64,000 bases of DNA from Streptomyces albus subsp. albus. GTDB taxonomy: Bacteria; Actinomycetota; Actinomycetes; Streptomycetales; Streptomycetaceae. The stretch lies in assembly GCF_000719865.1 (NCBI RefSeq), contig NZ_JOID01000010.1:114946-178945 (forward strand), written 5' to 3'. The notes below the pieces were generated by a model. The model saw only the letters and a list, made by a program, of their open reading frames with translations. It did not search any database and was not told the origin of the DNA. Positions within the stretch are counted from its first letter, which is position 1, and each line of letters begins with the position of its first letter. Positions 43,113 to 51,112 of this stretch are shown here, piece after piece. A program made the translations under genes and the position numbers.

Positions 43113-44444
43113 GTGGTCAATCCTTGGGTCGCTCTCGAACCGGGCGCCGATCCCGCCGAGCGGGCCGGCGCGATCCGCCGCGCGCACGACGCCTTCACCA
43201 CGGGGCGGGCCGGGGGGCAGGCCGGGGCGCCCGCCGGCGGCCGCCGCCCGGGCCCGCCCGGGCCGTCCGTCCGCCCGGTGGTCGCCGACTCCTGGCGGCG
43301 CTCCGCGCGGGCCCGTGTCAGCCCGGACGGCACCGCGCCCGTCGAGCTGTCCGACGACGACCTCGACGCCTACCGCGCGGAGCATCCGCTGGCCCGGGTC
43401 ATGCCGCTGTTCCGCGATCTGATGGGCACCTTCGCCATGGACGGGGAACATCTGCTGGCCGTCTGCGACGCGCAGGGCAGGCTCCTGTGGGTCGAGGGCC
43501 ACACGGCCGCCCGCCGCCGCGCGGACCGGATGAACTTCGTGCCCGGCGCGGCCTGGTCCGAGTCGGCCGTGGGAACCAACGCGCCCGGCACGGCCGTCGC
43601 CGTCGACCGCCCCGTGCAGGTGTTCGCGGCCGAGCACTTCAACCGCACCGTGCACACCTGGACGTGCGCCGCCGCCCCGGTGCACGACCCGCACAGCGGC
43701 CGGCTGCTCGGCGCCGTCGACATCACCGGCGGCGACCGGCTCGCCCACCCGCACAGCCTCGCCTTCGTCCAGGCCGTCGCCCGGGCCGCCGAGTCGCAGC
43801 TCGCCCTGCTCGGCCCGGCGCCCGGCGCGTCACGGACCGCCTCCCCCGCCGTGGAACTCCGCGCCCTCGGCCTGGACGAGGCCCAGCTCACCGCCGGCGG
43901 CCGCACCCTCCGGCTCAGCCGCCGCCACAGCGAACTGATGGTCCTGCTCGCCTGCCACCCCGAGGGCATGACCGGGGACGAACTGCTCGTCGCCCTGTAC
44001 GAGGACGAGCACACGACCCCGGTCACCCTGCGCGCCGAGCTGTCGCGGCTGCGCCGGGCACTCGGCGACGGGCTGCTCCGCTCCCGCCCGTACCGGCTGA
44101 CGGCGCCGGTCACGGCGGACTTCGACACGGTGCTGCGCCACCTCGCGGCCGGAACGCCGGCGGCGGCCGTCGCCGCCTACCGCGGCCCGCTGCTGCCCTC
44201 CTCCCGGGCCCCGGCCGTGCTCCGGCTGCGCGACCGCGTCGACGGCCAGCTGCGCGCGGCCCTGCTGGCCCGCCGCGACCCGGAGCTGCTGGGCGCCTGG
44301 ACGGGCAGCCCGTGGGGCGCGGAGGACCTGGAGGCGTGGGCGGCGCTGGCGGCCGTCCTCCCCCAGGGGTCACCGCGCGCCCCGCTCGTCCTGCAGCGCG
44401 TCCGCGAACTGGACGCCGAGCAGAGCGGGTTCCCCGTGCGCTGA
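43113..44444 (+). CDS. GAF-domain regulator with C-terminal winged helix
   Basis: About 443 residues. The N-terminal region has the RPVVADSWRRSARARVSP segment typical of AcoR/GAF activators, then a GAF domain (residues about 95-235: DGEHLLAVCDAQGRLLWVEG, SESAVGTNAPGTAV). The C-terminus has a winged-helix region (LSRRHSELMVLLACHPEGMTGDELLVALYEDE..TLRAELSRLRRALG) instead of an AAA+ domain. Such Streptomyces proteins commonly sit near aldehyde dehydrogenases, as here. GTG 43113 is chosen for its GGGAAG site; an ATG at 43071 is the main alternative. Confidence 0.8.
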   Translation: MVNPWVALEPGADPAERAGAIRRAHDAFTTGRAGGQAGAPAGGRRPGPPGPSVRPVVADSWRRSARARVSPDGTAPVELSDDDLDAYRAEHPLARVMPLFRDLMGTFAMDGEHLLAVCDAQGRLLWVEGHTAARRRADRMNFVPGAAWSESAVGTNAPGTAVAVDRPVQVFAAEHFNRTVHTWTCAAAPVHDPHSGRLLGAVDITGGDRLAHPHSLAFVQAVARAAESQLALLGPAPGASRTASPAVELRALGLDEAQLTAGGRTLRLSRRHSELMVLLACHPEGMTGDELLVALYEDEHTTPVTLRAELSRLRRALGDGLLRSRPYRLTAPVTADFDTVLRHLAAGTPAAAVAAYRGPLLPSSRAPAVLRLRDRVDGQLRAALLARRDPELLGAWTGSPWGAEDLEAWAALAAVLPQGSPRAPLVLQRVRELDAEQSGFPVR

Positions 44445-44481
44445 GAGCACCGCCGGGGCCGGCGCCGCGCCCCCGCGCGCC

Positions 44482-45501
44482 CTACCCGCCGGCCGGGGCG
44501 TTGAGCACCGTGACGCCCGCGGGCGTCACGGTGTGCAGCGCGGTGTTGCGATGGCGGGCGGTCGTGGTGAGCCCGGCGGTCCGCAGCACGGTGGCGTGCT
44601 CACTGGCACTGGCCGGTGAGATGCGCGCGTACCGCGCGAGTTCCGTGGTCGTGCACCCGGGATGCTCGGCGATGGAGCGCAGCACCGTGGCGCGGGTGGC
44701 GCCCAGGAGCGCCGACAGTGCCGGGGAGGGCGCCGTCAGCGCGGAGGCCGTCCGCACGGCCGGCAGGGCGGCCCCGGTCTCCGCGCCGCTGACGGGGTAG
44801 GTGATCCAGGGCTGCGGTTCGGCGGTGTCGTCGAGCAGCGGGAACTCGACGCCGAACACACTGGGGACCAACAGCAGTCCGCGGCCCCCGAGATGGACGT
44901 CGGCATCGCGGCCCGAGGCCATCCTCACGGCCAGCACCGGCGGTTCCCAGCGCATCCGGCGCGGATTGAGGGAGTTCAGCAGGGTTCCCGGGCCGCCCCG
45001 GATCACGTGACGCATGCGCATCGCCTGGTCTGCCGCGACCAGTGCGTCGATCCGCTCCCGGTGCGGCTCGACGGCCTCCCGGTGGACGTGCTCCATGAGA
45101 TCCACCAGCCGCCCCAGCACGGCCGCGTCCTCCCCGAGGCCCCGGGTCCAGGCGGGAACCGTCCGCCGCTGCGCAGCCCACGCCTCCGTCTCCTTGCGGA
45201 CGTGCCCGCGGGGCAGGGACCGCATCTCGTCGAACAGTTCACCCGGTTCGCGGGCCGCGGCGGCATCGAGCAGGTTCAGGGAGACCCCCACCGAAGGGGT
45301 CACCTCGAAGAGCATCCGCACCTGCGGTGACAGCTGCCGCAACACCTGCCGGCGCCAGGCGCCGAACCGCACCGGGTAGCTGCGCTCCTGCAGCAGCCGC
45401 AGCGCGATGTCCACCTCCAGCAGCGGGCGCGGCGCCTCGGCCACGCGGGTACGGGCCAAGTCTTCGGCGGTGAAGTGAAAACGCAGGGGCACTTGCCCCA
45501 T
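44482..45501 (-). CDS. ArsR-like winged-helix regulator
   Basis: 339 residues. The C-terminal 75 residues form an ArsR-type winged helix (ATVLRSIAEHPGCTTTELARYARISPASASEHATVLR). The N-terminal 250 residues are a helical domain found in many Streptomyces ArsR/DUF5937-like regulators, with VSLNLLDAAA and RRMRWEPPVL segments. No metal-binding cysteine pair is present. It is divergent from the aldehyde dehydrogenase and may control it. ATG 45501 is chosen over an ATG nine codons earlier on the basis of the conserved FHFTAEDLARTR opening. Confidence 0.8.
   Translation of the reverse strand: MGQVPLRFHFTAEDLARTRVAEAPRPLLEVDIALRLLQERSYPVRFGAWRRQVLRQLSPQVRMLFEVTPSVGVSLNLLDAAAAREPGELFDEMRSLPRGHVRKETEAWAAQRRTVPAWTRGLGEDAAVLGRLVDLMEHVHREAVEPHRERIDALVAADQAMRMRHVIRGGPGTLLNSLNPRRMRWEPPVLAVRMASGRDADVHLGGRGLLLVPSVFGVEFPLLDDTAEPQPWITYPVSGAETGAALPAVRTASALTAPSPALSALLGATRATVLRSIAEHPGCTTTELARYARISPASASEHATVLRTAGLTTTARHRNTALHTVTPAGVTVLNAPAGG
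44506..44533. repeat. Perfect 28-bp palindrome at the 3' end of the ArsR-like gene
   Basis: The half-sequence CACCGTGACGCCCG is followed at once by its exact reverse complement. It codes for the near-symmetric peptide TVTPAGVTV close to the C-terminus and faces the 3' end of the convergent GAF gene 62 bp away. A 14-bp RNA stem could act as a terminator or an mRNA-stabilising structure. Confidence 0.6.
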
Positions 45502-45753
45502 CGTTCCGTCGCGCCCTTCTTCGGGCAACGCCGAAACAGGTCGCCGCCGGACCGGTGGCCGGACATCCTCGGGGCAGCGGGAGGGGAGGAAGGCCGGGCG
45601 CGCTCCGGCCGCGGGCCCGCCGGCCGGCGCCGCACGGGGGTGGGCGCCGGCCGGCGGGCCGGGAGAGCGCCCCGGCCCGCTGTCATCCGTGCGGCGTACG
45701 ACCGTGCGGGCCCTGCACCTCCCCCGCGGGCGACGGCCCGGTCACCGGGCGGC

Positions 45754-45774
45754 TCACGCAACGTGGTTGCAACC
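45754..45774. promoter_or_regulatory. Nested inverted repeats upstream of the aldehyde dehydrogenase
   Basis: GCAACGTGGTTGC (5-3-5) overlaps the perfect 10-bp palindrome GGTTGCAACC, 80 bp before the aldehyde dehydrogenase start, inside the 352-bp divergent gap at 45502-45853. The gap shows no gene otherwise. It is a candidate operator for the adjacent ArsR-like or GAF regulator. Confidence 0.5.
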
Positions 45775-45853
45775 TTCCGGTCACTAGCCTCCGCCGGACC
45801 GGCCGATGACGAGCCGGTGCGAGCCCGTACGCGCACCCCAGGAGGCCACCGAG

Positions 45854-47377
45854 ATGACCCGCTACTCCGCGCCCGGAACCGACGGCGCGATCGTCTCCTA
45901 CCAGCCCCGTTACGACCACTGGATCGGCGGGGAGTACGTCCGGCCGAAGCTCGGCCGGTACTTCGAGAACCCCAGCCCGGTGAACGGCCGTCCCTTCACC
46001 GAGGTGGCGCGGGGCACCGCCGAGGACGTCGAGGCGGCCCTCGACGCGGCCCACGCGGCCGCCCCGGCCTGGGGCCGCACCCCGGCGGCCGAGCGCGCCA
46101 CCGTCCTCAACAAGGTCGCCGACCGGATGGAGGCCCACCTGGAGGAGCTGGCGGTCGCGGAGAGCTGGGAGAACGGCAAGCCGGTCCGCGAGACGCTCGC
46201 CGCCGACATCCCGCTCGCCATCGACCACTTCCGCTACTTCGCCGGCGCGCTGCGCGCCCAGGAGGGCAGCCTCAGCGAACTGGACGACGACACCGTCGCC
46301 TACCACTTCCACGAGCCGCTGGGCGTGGTCGGCCAGATCATCCCGTGGAACTTCCCCATCCTGATGGCCGTCTGGAAGCTGGCGCCGGCGCTGGCCGCGG
46401 GCAACGCGGTCGTCCTGAAGCCGGCCGAGCAGACACCGGCGTCGATCCACGTCCTGATGGGCCTGATCGCCGACCTGCTGCCACCGGGCGTGGTCAACAT
46501 CGTCAACGGCTTCGGCGTGGAGGCGGGCAAGCCGCTGGCCTCCAGCGCGCGCGTGGCGAAGATCGCCTTCACCGGCGAGACCACGACGGGGCGGCTGATC
46601 ATGCAGTACGCCAGCGAGAACATCAAGCCGGTCACGCTCGAACTCGGCGGCAAGAGCCCGAACATCTTCTTCGACGACGTGTCGTCCGCGGATGACGACT
46701 TCTTCGACAAGGCCCTGGAGGGCTTCACGATGTTCGCCCTCAACCAGGGCGAGGTCTGCACCTGCCCGTCGCGGGCCCTCATCCAGCACGGTCACTACCG
46801 GGAGTTCCTGGACGCGGCGGTGGCCCGCACGGAAAAGATCGTCCCCGGGCACCCCCTGGACACGGACACGATGATCGGCGCCCAGGCGTCCAACGACCAG
46901 CTCCAGAAGATCCTCTCCTACCTCGACATCGGTCGGCAGGAGGGCGCCAAGGTCCTCACCGGGGGCGAACAGATCACCGCCGGCGGGGACATGGAGGGCG
47001 GCTACTACGTGCAGCCCACCATCTTCGAGGGCGGCAACCACATGCGGATCTTCCAGGAGGAGATCTTCGGCCCGGTCGTCTCGGTCACCTCCTTCAGCGA
47101 CTTCGACGACGCCATGAAGACCGCCAACGACACCCTCTACGGACTGGGCGCGGGCGTCTGGACCCGCGACATGAACACCGCCTACCGCGCGGGCCGCACC
47201 ATCCAGGCGGGCCGCGTCTGGACGAACTGCTACCACGCCTACCCGGCACACGCGGCCTTCGGCGGCTACAAGCAGTCGGGCATCGGCCGGGAGAACCACC
47301 GGATGATGCTGGAGCACTACCAGCAGACCAAGAACCTGCTGGTCTCGTACTCGCCGAAGAAGCTGGGCTTCTTCTAG
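45854..47377 (+). CDS. exaC: NAD-dependent aldehyde dehydrogenase (ExaC/AldB type)
   Basis: 507 residues of the aldehyde dehydrogenase superfamily. It has the Rossmann and active-site segments [20 protein letters not shown], the catalytic glutamate in LELGGKSPN (near residue 263), and the catalytic cysteine in [11 protein letters not shown] (near 302). The C-terminal [18 protein letters not shown] and KKLGFF tail mark the acetaldehyde/AldB group. It oxidises acetaldehyde or related aldehydes in the cytoplasm. An ideal AGGAGG lies 9 bp before ATG 45854. A strong hairpin follows. Confidence 0.93.
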   Translation: MTRYSAPGTDGAIVSYQPRYDHWIGGEYVRPKLGRYFENPSPVNGRPFTEVARGTAEDVEAALDAAHAAAPAWGRTPAAERATVLNKVADRMEAHLEELAVAESWENGKPVRETLAADIPLAIDHFRYFAGALRAQEGSLSELDDDTVAYHFHEPLGVVGQIIPWNFPILMAVWKLAPALAAGNAVVLKPAEQTPASIHVLMGLIADLLPPGVVNIVNGFGVEAGKPLASSARVAKIAFTGETTTGRLIMQYASENIKPVTLELGGKSPNIFFDDVSSADDDFFDKALEGFTMFALNQGEVCTCPSRALIQHGHYREFLDAAVARTEKIVPGHPLDTDTMIGAQASNDQLQKILSYLDIGRQEGAKVLTGGEQITAGGDMEGGYYVQPTIFEGGNHMRIFQEEIFGPVVSVTSFSDFDDAMKTANDTLYGLGAGVWTRDMNTAYRAGRTIQAGRVWTNCYHAYPAHAAFGGYKQSGIGRENHRMMLEHYQQTKNLLVSYSPKKLGFF

Positions 47378-47384
47378 ACGCCAC

Positions 47385-47426
47385 GGAAGGGCGCCTGAAC
47401 GGGAACGGCCCGTCAGGCGCCCTTCC
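47385..47426. terminator. Very strong bidirectional hairpin after the aldehyde dehydrogenase
   Basis: GGAAGGGCGCCTG pairs with CAGGCGCCCTTCC (13 bp), continuing after a one-base bulge with ACGGG/CCCGT around the loop AACGG. It starts 8 bp after the stop and overlaps the end of the convergent VOC gene. Confidence 0.75.
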
Positions 47427-47801
47427 CGGCGCGCGGCATCGCGGCGCGGTCCCGCTCGCTGCGGAGAACACAGAATTCGTTGCCCTCGGGGCGGCGAGGA
47501 CAGCCCAGCCTGCTCCGCCGGGTTCCCGGCGGTCGGCGACGAAGGTGGCACCAAGGTTCAGCAAACGGTGGACCTCGTCCTCGCGCGAGGTCGCCGGGCG
47601 CAGGCACAGGTGGATCCGGTTCTTGGCCGTCTTCGGTTCCGGCACCTGGTTGAAGTGGAGCAGCGGACCCTCCGGCAGCATCACCCGAGCTTCCGGGTCG
47701 CCCGGTTCGTCCTCCGGGTTCAGCGGGCGACCGGTCACCTCGCACCAGAACCGGGCCAGTTGATAGGCATCAGCGCAGTCGATCGCCATGTTCTGAACCA
47801 T
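47413..47801 (-). pseudogene. VOC-family (glyoxalase-like) gene with a frameshift
   Basis: From ATG 47801 the frame reads a normal VOC protein start (MVQNMAIDCADAYQLARFWCEVTGRP), the RIHLCLRP strand, and GAGWAVLA. It then goes out of frame at the G-run near 47488-47491. The expected ending PEGNEFCVLRS continues in the next frame to a stop at 47413. Adding one base to the run restores a protein of about 129 residues, the usual size. This may be a true single-base deletion or a sequencing error in the homopolymer. VOC proteins bind metals and act on varied small molecules; the role here is unknown. Confidence 0.75.
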
Positions 47802-48035
47802 CGGGACCGTACGCGTGAGCCTGCCCGAGCACCGCTCGGTCCGCCACCACATTGCCCCCGGGCTCCGGGTACGGCGCACCGGCCTCCGGCCTCGAGGGTT
47901 CCGGGAGGCGGCCTCCCTCACGCAAGGGCGTGACGAGTCGCGTCAGCGTCTCTGACCTGCATCGATGCGGATGTACCCGTCCCTGACCTGCGCGGATAAG
48001 TCTTTCAGTGTCTTTCGGGATCGTGCTGCGTTACG

Positions 48036-48096
48036 CGGTCGATTCTCCCCACGCGCTCCCCAGGACCGTCGATCCTCCCCAGATTCTCCCCGGGGA
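48036..48096. repeat. Short direct repeats with CTCCCC core
   Basis: CGGTCGATTCTCCCCA (48036-48051) recurs 30 bp later as CCGTCGATCCTCCCCA, followed by a third partial copy AGATTCTCCCCGG. The cluster lies in the decayed strip between the VOC remnant and the AraC gene, next to a LysR-like fragment. Confidence 0.45.
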
Positions 48097-48125
48097 GTGC
48101 CGTTGCGGCGGGCCTGGTGGCACGG

Positions 48126-48197
48126 GACCGCCCTGGTCGGGCTGCCCGCGTCGGCGATGGCCCGGATGGTCTTCCGATGCCGCAACTCCAGCTCCAT
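48126..48197 (-). pseudogene. N-terminal remnant of a LysR-type regulator
   Basis: From ATG 48197 the peptide LELRHRKTIRAIADAGSPTR resembles the first helix-turn-helix helices of LysR-type regulators (normally ELRHLRTLxAIADxGSLTRAA). The rest of the helix-turn-helix and the whole effector domain are absent, and the frame runs on into unrelated sequence. The fragment is only about 24 residues, so the assignment is tentative. Confidence 0.4.
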
Positions 48198-48302
48198 GAA
48201 GGGAGCTTGCGGTGCCGGAGGGCGACGGGCAAGGGGTTGGTACAGACCTCAACGGGAACGGATGTGCCCGACCCGGTCGTGTCCGCGAGAGGAGTACGAG
48301 TG

Positions 48303-49241
48303 ATGCGCAGCACCACCGTCCTGCCGGGAGTTCCCACCCTGCCGACCGGCCCGGGGGACGTGCCGCTGCACCGGCTGGAGGTGTCCCCGCCCACCGCCCT
48401 GCCCTTCGCGGTGGGCTCCTTCGAGGAGGTGGGCCCGCTATCGCGGTGGGACCGGCCGCACCGGCACACCTTCTACGAGATCGTCCACCTCCGCGCCGGT
48501 TCGGGAACCCATGTCGTCGATATCGCCCGGTGGCCGGTCAAGCCCCCGCAGCTGGCCGTGATTCGGCCCGGCCAGGTGCACCACTGGGAGGGCGGGCAGG
48601 GGCCCGAGGGCTCGCTCGTGCTGTTCACCGACGACTTTCTGGTGGACCACCCCGGCGACCGTGAGCTGCTGCGGGAGCTGGGAGCGCACTGCCGGTACGG
48701 GCTGGACGCCGGGCAGGACCGGTCGATCGGGGGCCTGATCGCCGAACTGGCCGCCGAGTACCGGCAGCGCGCCCCGGGGCACGAGAGCGTCCTGCGGTCC
48801 CTGCTCCACGTCCTGATCGTGCGCGCCGCCCGGCTCCCCTGCCGCACGGGACAGGGCCGCGAGCCGCGCGCCCACGGCCGTACGGCCGCCGTGGCGGAGG
48901 CCTTCGCGGAGCTGGTCACGCGGCCCGAGGCGGCGGGCTGGACGGTGCGGGAGTGCGCCGATCGGTTGGGGGTCTCACCCGGCTACCTCACCCAGGCGGT
49001 CCGGGCGGCCACCGGCCGGCCGCCCGGACGGCTCCTCATCGAGGCCCGCGTGTACCAGGCTCAACAGCTGCTCGCTCACACCGAGTTGACCGTACGGCAG
49101 GTTGCCGCCCGCACCGGCTTCGACGACCCGGCCTACTTCGGGCGGTTCTTCCGACGCGAGACCGGCAGCAGTCCCGGCGCCTTCCGAAAACACCACAGCC
49201 GCCACCACCAGTCCCTCGAAGCGCCGTCGGTACCCGCCTAG
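48303..49241 (+). CDS. AraC-family regulator
   Basis: 312 residues. An N-terminal cupin-like sensor has the HRHTFYEIVHLRAGSGTHV motif and PGQVHHWEG. A C-terminal double helix-turn-helix of AraC type spans about residues 210-300 (WTVRECADRLGVSPGYLTQAVRAATGR, then TVRQVAARTGFDDPAYFGRFFRRETG). ATG 48303 has GAGAGGAG upstream. It ends 31 bp before the secreted dioxygenase gene on the same strand, which it probably regulates in response to an aromatic signal (inference). Confidence 0.9.
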   Translation: MRSTTVLPGVPTLPTGPGDVPLHRLEVSPPTALPFAVGSFEEVGPLSRWDRPHRHTFYEIVHLRAGSGTHVVDIARWPVKPPQLAVIRPGQVHHWEGGQGPEGSLVLFTDDFLVDHPGDRELLRELGAHCRYGLDAGQDRSIGGLIAELAAEYRQRAPGHESVLRSLLHVLIVRAARLPCRTGQGREPRAHGRTAAVAEAFAELVTRPEAAGWTVRECADRLGVSPGYLTQAVRAATGRPPGRLLIEARVYQAQQLLAHTELTVRQVAARTGFDDPAYFGRFFRRETGSSPGAFRKHHSRHHQSLEAPSVPA

Positions 49242-49272
49242 TTTCGGTGTCCACCCCCCACGAGGAGGAGAC

Positions 49273-50127
49273 ATGGACGAGGCAGGCACGTACAGCGCGG
49301 GCCCGGACGACCCCGGCACCGGCCGCGAGCCGGCATCTCCCCGGCTCGTCGGCCGCAAGACGGTGCTGCGGGCCGCGCTCGCGGCCACCGCCGCGGTTCC
49401 CGTCGCACTGGCCGCCGGACCGGCCCTCGCCCGCACCGCGGCGGCGAGCGGCACCACGCCGCAGCTCACGCCGTCCTGCGACGACGGCGACGACCCCACC
49501 CCGGAGCAGATGGAGGGCCCCTACTTCAAGCCGAACTCACCGCAGCGCACCAGCCTGCTGGAGCCAGGCATGCCGGGCACCTCGCTGACCGTGACGGGTT
49601 ATGTCTTCGGCCGCGCCTGCCTGCCCCTGTCCGGGGTGCTGCTGGACTTCTGGCAGGCTGATGCCAACGGCGCCTACGACAACACGGGTTTCCGGCTGCG
49701 CGGGCACCAATACACCGATTCCCGCGGCTCCTTCACGCTCACCACGATCGTGCCGGGCCTGTACCCGGGGCGCACCCGCCACCTCCACGTCAAGCTGCAG
49801 GCGCCCGGCCGTCCGGTCCTGACCACGCAGCTGTACTTCCCGAACGAGCCGCGCAACAACACCGACACGATCTTCGATCCGCGGCTGCTGATGACCGTGC
49901 GCGACGGGGGCGGCGGCCGGGAGGCGGCGTTCGACTTCGTCCTCGACGTCCCGCAGGACCCGGGCCCCGGTCCCACCCCGCCGGGCGGGACCTGGACGGT
50001 GGGCGTCTCCTATCGGGCGGACGACCGGGTCACGTACGCCGGACACGCCTACGTCTGCCTCCAGGCGCACACCGCACAGCCGGGCTGGGAGCCGCCGGCG
50101 GTGCCGGCCCTGTGGCGGGCGGCGTGA
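49273..50127 (+). CDS. Secreted intradiol dioxygenase with C-terminal carbohydrate-binding module
   Basis: 284 residues. The N-terminus has a Tat-like signal (GRKTVLRAALAATAAVPVALAAG, with Arg-Lys in place of Arg-Arg), ending near ALARTAAA. The dioxygenase domain begins DPTPEQMEGPYF and has the iron ligands in PGLYPGRTRHLHVKL (Tyr plus HxH) and an upstream Tyr in GAYDNTG. After a Pro/Gly linker, residues 238-284 (WTVGVSYRADDRVTYAGHAYVC..HTAQPGWEP) form a CBM5/12-like chitin/cellulose-binding module. The architecture is like SACTE_2871 of Streptomyces sp. SirexAA-E, which cleaves catechols. GAGGAGG precedes ATG 49273. Confidence 0.88.
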   Translation: MDEAGTYSAGPDDPGTGREPASPRLVGRKTVLRAALAATAAVPVALAAGPALARTAAASGTTPQLTPSCDDGDDPTPEQMEGPYFKPNSPQRTSLLEPGMPGTSLTVTGYVFGRACLPLSGVLLDFWQADANGAYDNTGFRLRGHQYTDSRGSFTLTTIVPGLYPGRTRHLHVKLQAPGRPVLTTQLYFPNEPRNNTDTIFDPRLLMTVRDGGGGREAAFDFVLDVPQDPGPGPTPPGGTWTVGVSYRADDRVTYAGHAYVCLQAHTAQPGWEPPAVPALWRAA

Positions 50128-50164
50128 GCCGGCGGCGCCGTGCGAGGGGACGGCGCCGCCGGCT
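50127..50164 (+). terminator. Hairpin after the intradiol dioxygenase gene
   Basis: A perfect 15-bp stem AGCCGGCGGCGCCGT / ACGGCGCCGCCGGCT with an 8-base loop starts on the stop codon. Confidence 0.65.
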
Positions 50165-50170
50165 GCCCGG

Positions 50171-50455
50171 CCACTTCTCCAGCGGCCCGACGTTCTCCGT
50201 GTCGCAGCGCTCCCGGACCGCGTGGACCGCGTGGTGGTGAGTCTCCGCCCGGTCCCTCACCACGGCCGGCAGCAGGGCGAGGTACTCGCCGAGCGGGGTG
50301 AGGGCCCGGTCGACGCGGACCGGGACGGACATGGTGACGGACCGGGAGAGGATGCTGTCCCGTTGCAGCGTGCTCAGGGCGTGGGTCGGCACCTTCGGGC
50401 TCACACCTGTGTCTTGCGGCCAGTGGGTGCCTGTGATGCGGAGGACGAGGGGGCT
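50171..50455 (-). pseudogene. C-terminal remnant of an HxlR-type regulator
   Basis: The minus-strand frame contains GVSPKVPTHALSTLQRDSIL, then SVPVRVDRALTPLGEYLALL and ERCD. These match the second half of the HxlR winged helix (normally ..L..L..DGIL.R.V...VP.RVEY.LTPLG..L). The first helices and the start codon are missing or deleted (only VLRITGTHW remains upstream), so this is a decayed gene. Confidence 0.65.
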
Positions 50456-50720
50456 GTCGGGCAGCAGACGCTGCTCGTCCCTCGGAGGCGGTGATCGCTT
50501 CGCCGAGTATGGGGCGAGCGGACGAGTGCCTCGGCGGCCTCGTTGACGTATCGCTGAGCAGGGTGGCAATCATGAGGCTTCTTGGTCCGGGTGGCAGGTG
50601 GCACTGCCGTAAGGGAAGGGAGCTTCGTGCTCGTCGGCCCCCATACGGCGGCCGCCACCCCACGCGGGCGCGTCGGAAGGGCTCATTGGTGTGACGCGAG
50701 GTGGGCTCGTCGGGGGCCTC

Positions 50721-50840
50721 GCCGCCGCCACTGGGCCAGCTGGTGCCGCAGGGGTTGCCGCCGGCAGCGAAGAGCGGGGGGTCCGTATAGCCGGGCGACA
50801 CAATCAGGCACCCCCAGTGGTAGACGATCGGCGTTTCGGT
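50721..50840 (-). pseudogene. Remnant of a WrbA-like NAD(P)H:quinone reductase
   Basis: The frame reads HWGCLIVSPGYTDPPLFAAG followed by GNPCGTS, matching the C-terminal flavin-binding region of WrbA/flavodoxin-like quinone reductases (GYTDPxxFxxGGNPYGTS). Nothing of the N-terminal domain remains, and a Cys replaces the usual Tyr. Together with the HxlR remnant 270 bp away it looks like the debris of a regulator-reductase pair. The rest of 50456-51112 shows no gene. Confidence 0.6.
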
Positions 50841-51112
50841 GCACGGGTTCCCCCGCACCGCCGCCCTCACGTTTCCGGCCCCGGGCCCACCGATTGGACC
50901 CGCTCGCGGCGAAGCGTCCGCACGGCGCACCGGTCACCGCCCGGGCGTACGAACTCCACAGCAGACCCGGCCGGTACGCCGCAGCCGGCCAGGACGGCGA
51001 GGCGGAGCCCGGTGATTCCCGGCCGCCGCTCCGGTCCCGTGGACGGCCACCGCGCACGCGTTTCGCCGACCGGGCCTGACGTGCTGATCGGCGCAGGCGT
51101 ACGGTGGGACGT

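Noticed and set aside
50030..50930. Possible intact minus-strand genes in the region after the dioxygenase
   Set aside because: Family-like segments occur only as fragments, without plausible starts or complete domains, so they are reported as pseudogene remnants.
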